DNA of 23,399 nt, taken from a virus. The DNA is taken from positions 1 to 23,399 of IMG/VR virus record IMGVR_UViG_3300044624_000031; one strand, 5' to 3'. Positions 13,494 through 22,191 of the stretch are shown piece after piece. The position numbers and the translations under genes are program-made. A model generated the notes under the pieces. The model was not told where the DNA came from. It made no database searches and was given only the letters and a program-made list of their open reading frames with translations. Numbering within the stretch: position 1 is the first letter of the stretch; every line of letters starts with the position of its first letter.

Positions 13494-16400
13494 TTATACA
13501 TAGCCGGGCAAGTAAACTGTGCCACCATCATTTGTTGAAATCAAAATCCAAGCCGCACGATTTACAGGGTCAGTTGGAGCGCCTGTGTTATTGACATAGT
13601 AAATATATTTGCCGTTTGTTGTGCCACTTGCAATTTGAACAAAAGCACTAGATTCTTTACCATTCAAATACTGAACATTCAGATTGTTAACCAATGAAGT
13701 ATTAGCATTGTAAATTGTGCCACCACTGACTTCAAGAGCGACAGTAGCGCCACCGGAGGCCAAAGCAAGTACACCGGCCCTTGCGCCACTTGCAGTTGCA
13801 GAACCAGCCACACCAGCACCACCAGTTCCACCAGAAACACCACCAACACCGCGACCTAATGCGCCATCGCCATACGCATAAACACCAAAGTTTGCTGCGC
13901 TTCCTGTGTTTACTTTTAACGCTGTTGTAACCACTCCAACAGCATTTGTTCCCGTAAATTCTGCTGCACCATTGCCATAGAAGTTACCAGTCACAGTTAA
14001 AGCAGAACCATTCCATTGCAATGATTGAGTACTAGAACCAATGCTGAACTTATAGGTGGTGCTGTCATAACCTAAGAAAAAGCCAGTCCCTGTAGCATAG
14101 GCAGTTTGACCGCCCATGATTTTTCCAGCAGAACCAATTGTCAATGTACCATCAACACTTAATGAGCCAGTGTTAACTGCAACAGCAGATAGTTGACCAA
14201 CTTTCAGACTGCTGATGTAAGGCGTTCCCCATGAAGTTTGATTTGTTGCTGGGTTGTAAATACCATCTGACTGATATAAAGAATTGGTACTAGATGGGTC
14301 TGGGTCAGAAGCTCCCCATGTTGCAGAAAATCCCCAAGTAGATAGTGATTGTCCGCTTGATGGATAAGATGCGCTTCCGCTAGTTGTAATAGTTCCGCTT
14401 ACTGGAGAAGGATTATTAGGAACTCGCGCAAAACACAAACGAGAAGAAAGCCCATCGCCACCAGCATATCCCGCTGAAAGAATGCTTGCTGTTGTCCAGT
14501 TAATCGTTGATGTAGAAACTGTGGCTGAATCAACTAAATTAACTCTAGCTGCCCACAATGTATAACCGGGTGTTGATGAGCTTGGTGATGTAGACCAACC
14601 TGATGGTACTGGCGTAAATGAACCAGAAGACCATGTGTAAGTAGATGTTCCACTGATTGTTGGAATGGTTGCAGCCCATTGATAAACAACAGGAGTGGCT
14701 GTTTGAACGCCAGAACTACCTGTTGGACCAGTTGCACCATTTTGCGAAAAAGCTGAAACTGTATAACCAGATGTCCATGAAACAATAGTTGTTGTTGCAG
14801 AGGCAACATCAGTAACTTGAATAGATGCAAACCAAAGCTGAAGGCCCGGTGTTCCGGGATTGGACGGTAATGTTGTTGACCATCCATTACCACCTGTATA
14901 AGATGAGCTTGCGCCAGTTGCCCAAGTATAGACAGAGTTGCCAGATGGGTTGCCCGGAATAGAAGGTGACCATTGATATAAATAAGCTGTTGCGTATTTG
15001 TTTGCAGCAGTGCCGGTTGAACCAGTCGCCCCAGTTGGACCAGATGCACCAGATGTACCAGTTGGACCAGTTGGACCAGTTGTAGAAGAGCCTGTAGGAC
15101 CAGTAGGTCCAGCATTTGCCGTAGGCGACCAAGTAAATGATGCGCTAGTTGCACTCTTTGTTGAACGAGCTAAATTATTACCAACAATATATGAAAAGTA
15201 ATAAGTAGCAGTAGTGCTTGCACCCGTAGGCAAAACTTGATTTTGGAATGTGTAGTAACTGCTAGGTGTTACAGGCTCACCATCAATCCGACCCGCTACA
15301 GCAAACAGCGTCCAATCAGTGGAGCTAGGTGTTGCTGAAGTTGTGTAATAAAGCTCACTATAAGTTACTCGACCAACAGCAGGAATAGAAATCTGCACAT
15401 TGAAGTTAGGAATAGCACTAGAAGGATTGCTAGATGTAATCGTAGGAGCCGACAGTGGACTAAAGTAACTTACGCTTGGAAGATTGCTATTGGCAACAGG
15501 AGCAAACTGAAAAATATCTCCATTGTCATAAATCTGAGCGTTGTATTCACTAAGCTCTAACTTAGCACCAAGAGTTCCATCTGGTAATGAAGCTTCGTTA
15601 ACCTTCATCACACGGAATAATTTATTTGTCCATCCGTAATCAGCATTGGTTACTGAAACAACAGCGCCAGCGTCAACTTGAATGCCGTAATATGTTGTGC
15701 TGAAAGAAACAATTAAATCTTCACGGGATTGCTCAAGCAAACGATTAGCAAGGTATTGCGCTTGAACGGAATCGTTAACCAAGTCATAAGTAATTGAATA
15801 CTTGTTGACAGGCTCATTTGGATATAACAACCCAGTAGGTGTTTCAATATTAATAAAGTTTGCTTGGTCACGATTCTCTTTAAATGGGAATCTTGCCTCA
15901 ACTTGATTAATTGAAGATGTAAGGTCTGTAGCACTTACTCGAATGTCTCCAATGATGTTGTCATCATCAAAAGCATATGCAGTTGTTTCAGCTTTATTAA
16001 TAACAACAGACCATTTGCCAAGTGCTGCGTTATATGTCATCCATGAATCGCATGCAGACATGATGCGGTCAATGTTAGACAGCACTGATTGACCAGCATC
16101 TAATACGCCATTAATGCGGTATCGTGGTTGACTTGAAGCAACACCACTACTATTGGTAAATGGAACAGTCGCATCGCTGTACGCATTCAATGTTGAAACA
16201 ACTGAGCTATCAACAAAATCAGCATCAACAGCACCACCATAAAGTGGGTTAGTAATGTAGTCGTACCAAACATCACCGGGCTTTGCCGCACCAGTGCTAT
16301 TTAAATAATGGCTTACATGGAATGTGATTGGAGACAAACCAGTTGTACCAGCATCTTGGTTGTAAGCAATACGCACAATACAGAAGGCAGTTCCGTTCAT

Positions 16401-17261
16401 ACGGCGACTAGGATTCACGCCATTGTATGCACCAGAAATCCATTGCAGTTCTGTAGGAATTCCTGATGGCTCACTTGGCCCCATAACCTCCCAAGGATAG
16501 CTCGCAGTATTAAAACGAGTAACAGTACCAGCTTGGTTTGATGTGTACAAGTGAAGTTGAAGTCTTGCTCTGTCAGCAATCTTTGTATCAATATTGCCTG
16601 AATCATCTGTCAACGCAATAACAGTAGGGCCGTAATCAGAGAATCGCAAAATAAAAGTAGCGCCTGTACCAGAGCCGCCAGACACAGTAGCGCAGTTTAA
16701 TGGATTATTGCCATATGTATACGAGCCAGCAGTAGAAACAGAAACACCTGTGATAACACCACCAGAAACGCTTGTAACAGTTAATTGCGTGGCAGTCGTA
16801 GGTAAGCCGCCAAGTACAGTTAAAACATTGCCTACAGCGTATCCTGTGCCACCGTTAAATACTACTGCGCTAATGACACTACCGCTTGCTGCAAAAGTAA
16901 TCAGGCGGTCGCCATAATACATTTGCGAACAGTCATAAGAAAATTGACCATTAGGGCTAATGCTTGAGACTGCCAAAACATCAAACATTGTTTGCTGGTC
17001 ATCGCTCAAAACAGCATCAACAAAAGTACCGCCCATAAAAGCATCGCCATAAGCAATTGGCAAAGCATTTACGCCACTAGGTGGAATCTGCTGACGAACA
17101 CCCATGTCCTGTTGGTTTTCAGGATTGTCGGCAAATGTACGAGAAATAATCTGAGAAACCGCAAAGTTAACAGCAAAGGCCGCAGCAGTTAATGCATAAG
17201 AAGCTGCAACACCAGCCGCTGTAGTGCCAGCAGCCGCAGCCACAATCATCGTTCCGACCAT
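13494..17261 (-). CDS. J-like tail tip / host-specificity protein, 1255 aa
   Basis: ATG 17261 follows AAGGAA. The first 50 residues are hydrophobic and Ala-rich. Then comes QDMGVRQQIPPSGVNALPIAYGDAFMGGTFVDAVLS, the hub region typical of phage tail-tip proteins, and large beta domains including PGDVWYDYITNPLYGG. Residues about 715-755 are a short collagen-like GPTG segment. Two similar domains of about 90 residues follow (YQWSPSIPG...YTWATG...GWSTTLP...LWFASIQV; YQWAATIP...YTWSSG...GWSTSP...LWAARVNL), separated by another GPTG piece. The C-terminal region (ISSLKVGQLSAVAVNTGSLS) resembles the distal part of tail-tip proteins that carry receptor specificity. It is by position the lambda gpJ counterpart, connecting tube to fibres. 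Confidence 0.85.
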   Translation of the reverse strand: MVGTMIVAAAAGTTAAGVAASYALTAAAFAVNFAVSQIISRTFADNPENQQDMGVRQQIPPSGVNALPIAYGDAFMGGTFVDAVLSDDQQTMFDVLAVSSISPNGQFSYDCSQMYYGDRLITFAASGSVISAVVFNGGTGYAVGNVLTVLGGLPTTATQLTVTSVSGGVITGVSVSTAGSYTYGNNPLNCATVSGGSGTGATFILRFSDYGPTVIALTDDSGNIDTKIADRARLQLHLYTSNQAGTVTRFNTASYPWEVMGPSEPSGIPTELQWISGAYNGVNPSRRMNGTAFCIVRIAYNQDAGTTGLSPITFHVSHYLNSTGAAKPGDVWYDYITNPLYGGAVDADFVDSSVVSTLNAYSDATVPFTNSSGVASSQPRYRINGVLDAGQSVLSNIDRIMSACDSWMTYNAALGKWSVVINKAETTAYAFDDDNIIGDIRVSATDLTSSINQVEARFPFKENRDQANFINIETPTGLLYPNEPVNKYSITYDLVNDSVQAQYLANRLLEQSREDLIVSFSTTYYGIQVDAGAVVSVTNADYGWTNKLFRVMKVNEASLPDGTLGAKLELSEYNAQIYDNGDIFQFAPVANSNLPSVSYFSPLSAPTITSSNPSSAIPNFNVQISIPAVGRVTYSELYYTTSATPSSTDWTLFAVAGRIDGEPVTPSSYYTFQNQVLPTGASTTATYYFSYIVGNNLARSTKSATSASFTWSPTANAGPTGPTGSSTTGPTGPTGTSGASGPTGATGSTGTAANKYATAYLYQWSPSIPGNPSGNSVYTWATGASSSYTGGNGWSTTLPSNPGTPGLQLWFASIQVTDVASATTTIVSWTSGYTVSAFSQNGATGPTGSSGVQTATPVVYQWAATIPTISGTSTYTWSSGSFTPVPSGWSTSPSSSTPGYTLWAARVNLVDSATVSTSTINWTTASILSAGYAGGDGLSSRLCFARVPNNPSPVSGTITTSGSASYPSSGQSLSTWGFSATWGASDPDPSSTNSLYQSDGIYNPATNQTSWGTPYISSLKVGQLSAVAVNTGSLSVDGTLTIGSAGKIMGGQTAYATGTGFFLGYDSTTYKFSIGSSTQSLQWNGSALTVTGNFYGNGAAEFTGTNAVGVVTTALKVNTGSAANFGVYAYGDGALGRGVGGVSGGTGGAGVAGSATASGARAGVLALASGGATVALEVSGGTIYNANTSLVNNLNVQYLNGKESSAFVQIASGTTNGKYIYYVNNTGAPTDPVNRAAWILISTNDGGTVYLPGYV

Positions 17262-17263
17262 TT

Positions 17264-17710
17264 TTATTCCTTCACAAAACTTGCAGTTACTGCTTCGTAA
17301 TTTCTTTTAGTGTAATCAATCCAAGGACCTTTGGAAGATATTGAAGTCACTATCAGATTCACATCACCACGCTCTAACATTTCCGTTCCTGTACGGTCAA
17401 ATGCTTTCCACAATCTACCACCTAATGTGCCATCGCGGTATTCAGGTTCAACCCACCACAATAGCTCATGTAATTCTTTAACTTTAGGACACCATACATT
17501 GTTTTGTTTAACAGCAATGATGGCTCCTCTTAAATCTTTATCAATGTAGATAAACCCTTTTCCCTGCATGATGCTGAACAATAGCTGCTCAACATGCGCT
17601 GGATTATGGTTTTCTTGTTTGCCAAGTATTTTGATTGGATTCTCATAAGCATAAGCTTCAACAATCTCAAGCAATCTTGGAATGTCATATCTTGTCGCTA
17701 GTCTTATCAT
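17264..17710 (-). CDS. GNAT-family acetyltransferase in the tail module
   Basis: The likely start is ATG 17710, just 1 nt after the upstream stop; a GTG at 17737 in frame lacks an SD. The 148-residue protein has GNAT layout: MIRLATRYDIPRLLEIVEAY (beta1-alpha1), KGFIYIDKDLRGAIIAV, and an acetyl-CoA loop region at WWVEPEYRDGTLGGRLWKAF with the R-x-G-T-x-G-G element. A NLIVTSIS strand and an NYEAVTASFVKE tail follow. GNATs transfer acetyl groups from acetyl-CoA to amines; the acceptor here is unknown. It sits between the minor tail protein and the J-like gene, where lambda-type operons carry the gpK/gpI assembly functions. The acceptor could be a tail or host protein. Confidence 0.7.
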   Translation of the reverse strand: MIRLATRYDIPRLLEIVEAYAYENPIKILGKQENHNPAHVEQLLFSIMQGKGFIYIDKDLRGAIIAVKQNNVWCPKVKELHELLWWVEPEYRDGTLGGRLWKAFDRTGTEMLERGDVNLIVTSISSKGPWIDYTKRNYEAVTASFVKE

Positions 17711-17711
17711 T

Positions 17712-18362
17712 TTAAAAATTAGTTTCTGTTGATACACCTGTTGTTGTTATAGTTGTTTCACTTGCTTGGGTTTGCTTTTGTGGAGGCTTACCAAAGTCAA
17801 AGTATTGATTTGATATTTCAGAAACACGATTCATTGATGTGTCAGCAGGGTAAGTAAATTGCCAATTACTTTTATTTGTCTTCATGCCAGACAATCTATT
17901 CTCTAAGATTCGGCGCATAGAAGAGCAAGCAATATTACAAGTTGCTACCCTTGTTCTAAGCTGAGTATTGAAGTCTTCAGAAATAGAAACGCCACTGATA
18001 ATACCTTGATAGCGTTTAAAGAATTGAGTTGTTGGGCTTGTCAGGATTTGATTGTTTGAGTCTAAGAAGCCACGCCAAACTTCTACCAAAGAGCCTTTAA
18101 TTTCATTACCAAGAATGATGCCAATATTAACTGGGTCAATACCTGTCAAAGAAATTGTCATGTCATCTGAAGTAGCCTTGATGTCACGCTGGACATCACC
18201 AACATTGAGCAAAGCACCAAGATTAGAAAAAGTAATCCCATCAACAGTGACAGGTGCGCCAGCATTGCAAAATGTATAAACATCTTCAGCAGTGCCAACA
18301 GTGAGCCTGACAAATTCTGCATGGATAATTTGTGGGCCGTTAACCGCATAAATAGTTGTCAT
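17712..18362 (-). CDS. Minor tail protein, gpL/DUF2163-like, 216 aa
   Basis: ATG 18362 overlaps the previous stop (ATGA). The 216-residue protein has HAEFVRLTVGTAEDVYTFCNAG, ISLTGIDPVNIGIILGNEIKG, VEVWRGFLDSNNQI, FKRYQGIISGVSISEDFN, and near its end GMKTNKSNWQFTYPADTSMN plus FDFGKPPQ. A beta-rich body with a ...RGFLDS...F-G-IS... pattern resembles minor tail / hub proteins lying between the tape measure and J in siphophages (DUF2163 or lambda gpL-like); this is family analogy, not a confident match. C122-type and C150-type cysteines are present in the middle (RVATCNIACSSM). It probably forms part of the distal tail ring that receives the tip complex. Confidence 0.6.
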   Translation of the reverse strand: MTTIYAVNGPQIIHAEFVRLTVGTAEDVYTFCNAGAPVTVDGITFSNLGALLNVGDVQRDIKATSDDMTISLTGIDPVNIGIILGNEIKGSLVEVWRGFLDSNNQILTSPTTQFFKRYQGIISGVSISEDFNTQLRTRVATCNIACSSMRRILENRLSGMKTNKSNWQFTYPADTSMNRVSEISNQYFDFGKPPQKQTQASETTITTTGVSTETNF

Positions 18363-18955
18363 GTTATGTATTCCCTAAAAACAAATGGCGCATCCCATTG
18401 AACATACGCCCCATCAGTCATGGGGTTAAGTGTATATGTTGGGCAGGATTCTGCAACAACAGTAAACGAACAAGAATTGCCCATATAGACAATTAAACCA
18501 GATGCTGGCGTACCAATCAAAGGTCTGTGAATAGTAACTACAGAACCAGCAGAGTCTGCGGTTATCTTATAGGTATACCCGGCAATCATAATAAAGTCAC
18601 CAGCTTTAAATGTTCCATTGGAATTTAAATTTAAAGTTTGTGTATTAGGTGTCGGTGTGCCGTTCAAAGTAGCTGCCGTTGCAGTTCCTTGCATTTTAGT
18701 AAACCAAGAAAGATTAGCACTATTAAAAATAATAGTCTCTGGCAACTGCCTATCTTTGTTGTCAATACTTTGAATGACATCACGGACTTGTGGGTAATAC
18801 AAATATTCATGCGGCTGAACAGTAAATACCCAAGGCACAGCCGTCAGATATTGAGCCACAGTGATGTAACCAGACCTAGCTACCTGTTGACCAATAGTAC
18901 GGCGGTTGTTAACCGTCATGGATTGCTGAATTTCAAAGATGGTTTGGAAGCTCAT
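18359..18955 (-). CDS. Minor tail protein, 198 aa
   Basis: ATG 18955 overlaps the tape measure stop (ATGA), the usual place of the lambda gpM-like protein. The 198-residue product starts MSFQTIFEIQQSMTVNNRRT, continues with VAQYLTAVPWVFTVQPHEYL, and has a beta-barrel-like half (TLNLNSNGTFKAGDFIMIAG, VVTIHRPLIGTPASG). It ends with a strand-rich YVQWDAPFVFREYIT. It probably caps the tail below the tape measure protein. Function is deduced from gene order; sequence similarity is too weak for me to name the family. Confidence 0.6.
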   Translation of the reverse strand: MSFQTIFEIQQSMTVNNRRTIGQQVARSGYITVAQYLTAVPWVFTVQPHEYLYYPQVRDVIQSIDNKDRQLPETIIFNSANLSWFTKMQGTATAATLNGTPTPNTQTLNLNSNGTFKAGDFIMIAGYTYKITADSAGSVVTIHRPLIGTPASGLIVYMGNSCSFTVVAESCPTYTLNPMTDGAYVQWDAPFVFREYIT

Positions 18956-21348
18956 GCTCGGCCCCTGTTAACTGCTAATGATTTACCAGCATATTGATTT
19001 GCAGCCCAAATTGCATTAGAACTGCCAAGTAGACGGTCCTCAAATGATTTGGTATCAATTGCGTTGATGTAATTGTTGGTGACATTTGTAGTGCTGCCCA
19101 TATTTGACAAAGCGTGATTTGGGATAATAGTTCCTGCTGTTTTTGGAATAAACAATTCTGGACCACGCTCACCAACTACGCTTACTTTGCCAACTGGAGG
19201 TTCACCACCATCCGCATAACCTCCACCGGGTTGCATTGGTATGGTTGTATTAGCATTACTAGGAACACCAAGATTCATAAACATACGAAGGAAAGACAAT
19301 GCTGCGGCCTTCATTTGAATGGCAATCAAATCTTGAATAACGCTACGGGCAAAATCTTTCATTGAAAGCTTACCTGTCTTGACAAATCTATCAATAGCGG
19401 AACCCATATTCCCCCATACGCTATCAAAAACCTGTGCAGTCTTTTTCATTGAATCTTGTATTTCAACATTAAATTCTTCTAATTTTTGTTGTTGCCTCAG
19501 ATTGTCAAGAATAACTTCATTGCCGCCAGCTTTATCTTTTTCTCTTTTATATTTCAAAGCAATTTCTGCAAGTTGTATTTCTTTTTCTGAAGCATACAAC
19601 ATTCTGTTTCTTAGTTCTAAAGATTCTTTATCTTGCTCTAAAGCATTTGTTTTTTCTTTCGCATTAAATTCAGCAGTCGCTTTCATTTGAGCAAACTGAT
19701 TTTCCATGTCTTTCAGTCTTTGCTCTTCAGCATTTTGTTCAGCAATTTCAGCGGCTCTAGCTTTAGATTTAATAGCGGTAATTTTTGCAGCGCCTTCTTG
19801 TGCAATTGCAATAATTTTTTGCTCATAAATTTGTTGGTTCTGTACGGCAAATTTCCCAAACTCTTGTTGATTTTTTTCTTTCATTTCAGCATAAGCTTCA
19901 TCGGCTTTCTTACTGATTTCAAGATTAGCTTTTTCAATTTCGTTAGCGCTTCTCACTGAAATTGCATATTCAGCAGCAGCTTTGGCTTTTGCTAATTCAC
20001 TAGCCTTTTGAATACGAGTTCCATTGTTTTCAGCGTAATCTTCAATCTTTGCTTTACTATCACCAACATCACGAGCAGCAGCAGAACGAGCCTTCAAACG
20101 CTCAGTCTCAAGTAAAGCTTCTCTTTGGTCTTTTAAAGATTGAAGCTGTTTCTTTTGCTCTTGCTCAAATTTGCTTCCACCTGTATTTTTTCCAAGAGCG
20201 TCTTGAACAGTTTTAATTTGCCTATCAAGTTGGGCGATAACTTGGTCAGTGGTTTCTGGCTTGCCAATGTCTTTCAACATATTCCAGAAGCCACTTAAGC
20301 TGTTAGTCAAACTTTCCCAAGCTTTTTCCAATGTACCAAGCTCACGGCGTTGTGCAGCCAATTGAGTGTTTAATGCAATAGAAGCAACCTTTGCTGCCTC
20401 TTGTTTTTTACCAGCTTTCTCAAACGCTTCAATTTGTTTGTATTGCTCAAGAGTCAGAAAGTTCATTTCCTTATTCAAGGAACGAGCGCCTGAAGCAGTT
20501 CCATCCAAGCCTGTCATAAGCTTGTCAGCAGCGGTTTTAGCGTCTACGCCAGCAATCTGAGCATAGGTAATGATTGATTGCGTTACGGCACTAATAGAAG
20601 TTTCTGTGAATTTACCGGAAGCCACCACCGCATTCAATGCGTCTTTAGTCATGCCAAGTGAGGCATGTGTCCTATTGCTTAATTCATCAGATAACTTATA
20701 AAACTTTTCTGTTGTAATACCAGCAAAGTTGCCAGTCAAAGTTAATGTGTCTTTTAACTTATCAAACTCATCTCGACCAGAATAAGCAGCATAAGCAACA
20801 GCGCCAAGAGCGCCAGCAAAACCACCAGCAATAACTCTTGTTAAAGTAAACAAAGAGCCAATAGCTTTTAGAGCATTACCAACACCACCCATCACATCCT
20901 TCAATTGACCACCCTGTTGAATAACAGCAATCAATGGGTTTTGGCCTGAAGCAAGCTGAGTAAACAAGTCAGTGGTTTGATAGGTCAACTGAATTTTCTG
21001 TTGCTCATTCATCTTAAATTGAGCAGCAGTAGCATTCTTTGTAGCGGCTGCAACCTTGTCATAAGCAGCGGCCCTTTCAAGCAATTGCTGCTTCATTTCC
21101 TTAGTCGCATTCATAAAGCGACCGGAACTTATTTCACGCTCAATTAACTGAACCTTTGTAAGGGTTTTCCCGTAGTCTTCAGCAGCAAGCTTTAGCGCGG
21201 CAGATTCTTTTAAAGCGGCCTGTGAATCTCTCTTAATTGCGTCTTTTAGCTTTCTATTTTCGGAAATAGCTTTGTCAACTTGAGCGGTAAATTCAGCCGT
21301 GTCAAGTCCAAGAACAACGCCTAATCGGGCAATATTTTGTGAAGCCAT
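18952..21348 (-). CDS. Tape measure protein, lambda gpH family, 798 aa
   Basis: ATG 21348 lies in a TAATG junction, with AGAGGAAA upstream. Residues 123-152 (YQTTDLFTQLASGQNPLIAV, then IQQGGQLKD) are the conserved lambda gpH/TMP signature. They are followed by a hydrophobic, Gly/Ala-rich stretch (about 155-195) that may insert in the membrane at infection. The middle is long Lys/Glu/Gln-rich coiled coil (about 330-620). The C-terminal part has VWGNMGSAIDRFVKTGKLSM and FARSVIQDLIAIQMKAAA, the lambda-type C-terminal tail motif, and GERGPELFIPKTAG near the end. It sets tail length; at 0.15 nm per helical residue, 798 residues would suggest a tail of about 120 nm. Confidence 0.92.
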   Translation of the reverse strand: MASQNIARLGVVLGLDTAEFTAQVDKAISENRKLKDAIKRDSQAALKESAALKLAAEDYGKTLTKVQLIEREISSGRFMNATKEMKQQLLERAAAYDKVAAATKNATAAQFKMNEQQKIQLTYQTTDLFTQLASGQNPLIAVIQQGGQLKDVMGGVGNALKAIGSLFTLTRVIAGGFAGALGAVAYAAYSGRDEFDKLKDTLTLTGNFAGITTEKFYKLSDELSNRTHASLGMTKDALNAVVASGKFTETSISAVTQSIITYAQIAGVDAKTAADKLMTGLDGTASGARSLNKEMNFLTLEQYKQIEAFEKAGKKQEAAKVASIALNTQLAAQRRELGTLEKAWESLTNSLSGFWNMLKDIGKPETTDQVIAQLDRQIKTVQDALGKNTGGSKFEQEQKKQLQSLKDQREALLETERLKARSAAARDVGDSKAKIEDYAENNGTRIQKASELAKAKAAAEYAISVRSANEIEKANLEISKKADEAYAEMKEKNQQEFGKFAVQNQQIYEQKIIAIAQEGAAKITAIKSKARAAEIAEQNAEEQRLKDMENQFAQMKATAEFNAKEKTNALEQDKESLELRNRMLYASEKEIQLAEIALKYKREKDKAGGNEVILDNLRQQQKLEEFNVEIQDSMKKTAQVFDSVWGNMGSAIDRFVKTGKLSMKDFARSVIQDLIAIQMKAAALSFLRMFMNLGVPSNANTTIPMQPGGGYADGGEPPVGKVSVVGERGPELFIPKTAGTIIPNHALSNMGSTTNVTNNYINAIDTKSFEDRLLGSSNAIWAANQYAGKSLAVNRGRA

Positions 21349-21839
21349 TATTTCCTCTTTCTAGCCAGCTTTGCAGCGTAATCAGGGATGCGAGAAGCCA
21401 ATTGAGATTTTAGAACATTGAGTACTGCTCCGGCGTTTTCTTGTAATGCTGGACGCAAAAAAGGATGCGCTGAAATTTTAGATGTACCAAATTCTTGAGC
21501 TAAAGAAACAGCACTTTTCTTTACAGAAACAACAGCAATGGCTGCATCTGTTTCATTGACATATTCGCTTCGTCTATCTTTTTCACTAGGAATACGAGCA
21601 TCCAACCTAATGGTATCTCGCATGTGAAAAGGATTGTTTGCATCTCTAGGCTTGTCGCCTACAGGCGCTCTGGTTTGAGCAGTATTAAAAACAGATTCCA
21701 TAGCTATTTTGGCTGATGGAACCAGTGTGTTTCTAGCTACTAAATCACCCCGAAAGCCTTCAGCAATTGCTTTTAACTGCTGTTCAAACTCATCAAACCC
21801 TTCCAGTTCAAAGGTCAGCTTTTCAGGGGTATAGGCCAT
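21348..21839 (-). CDS. HK97 gp10-like tail completion protein, 163 aa
   Basis: ATG 21839 begins 1 nt after the stop of the T reading frame, consistent with coupling. The protein shows the usual gp10 order: LEGFDEFEQQLKAI, then KIAMESVFNTAQTRAPVGD, and the C-terminal motif FGTSKISAHPFLRPALQENA. HK97 gp10-like proteins act in completing or capping the tail terminus at the neck. In most siphophages this gene precedes the major tail protein; here it sits between the tail assembly chaperone and tape measure genes, an unusual position. Confidence 0.8.
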   Translation of the reverse strand: MAYTPEKLTFELEGFDEFEQQLKAIAEGFRGDLVARNTLVPSAKIAMESVFNTAQTRAPVGDKPRDANNPFHMRDTIRLDARIPSEKDRRSEYVNETDAAIAVVSVKKSAVSLAQEFGTSKISAHPFLRPALQENAGAVLNVLKSQLASRIPDYAAKLARKRK

Positions 21840-21840
21840 T

Positions 21841-22185
21841 TCACACTTTCAAGAATGCCTCCGAACCCGGCATCATGCTAATAAAGGCTGAAAGCTTGTT
21901 GTTCACTTCTGCTTTCATCTCTTCCTCAGTAGGAGGCGGGACAATATATTCATGCGTAGAAGGCAAGACATCTTTCATTTCAAATGGCTTTGCCGTCTTC
22001 ACTATTTTCGAGTTTAAATTGCCGGTGGTCAAGGAGCTTAAAGCCAACAAAACAGCTTTATTGCCTATCATCCCATCGGACAACATAATCTCTATGTTGA
22101 CCATATCATCCAGCGGTACATTATCAGGACACCCCCCGTGGGCATAGATATATGCCCGGGCTTGAAGGTGGATGTCCTTAATTAG
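21841..22185 (-). CDS. T-domain extension of the tail assembly chaperone (reached by -1 frameshift)
   Basis: A frame open from CTA at 22185 to the TGA at 21841-21843 encodes 114 residues. It joins the G protein if ribosomes slip back one base on the A AAA AAC heptamer at 22185-22191. The part upstream of the internal ATG at 22104 (LIKDIHLQARAYIYAHGG, then CPDNVPLDD) has no stop and reads like protein, so translation from the slip is more natural than an 87-residue ORF starting at 22104. The C-terminal part has PPPTEEEMKAEVNNK and FISMMPGSEAFLKV. By analogy with lambda GT, it should bind the tube subunit while the G part binds the tape measure protein. The total fusion would be 268 residues. 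Confidence 0.65.
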   Translation of the reverse strand, partial: LIKDIHLQARAYIYAHGGCPDNVPLDDMVNIEIMLSDGMIGNKAVLLALSSLTTGNLNSKIVKTAKPFEMKDVLPSTHEYIVPPPTEEEMKAEVNNKLSAFISMMPGSEAFLKV

Positions 22186-22191
22186 TTTTTT
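22140..22191 (-). promoter_or_regulatory. Programmed -1 frameshift site of G/GT with downstream hairpin
   Basis: Reading the - strand, A AAA AAC (22191-22185) lies in the correct zero-frame phase (AGA AAA AAC) directly before the G stop codon. Downstream, GGGCATA (22157-22151) and TATGCCC (22146-22140) make a perfect 7-bp stem with a 4-nt loop. Flanking CACC (22170-22167) and a G-rich strand at about 22137-22130 could extend this into a larger structure. The hairpin starts about 27 nt after the slippery site, farther than typical stimulators. Confidence 0.65.
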
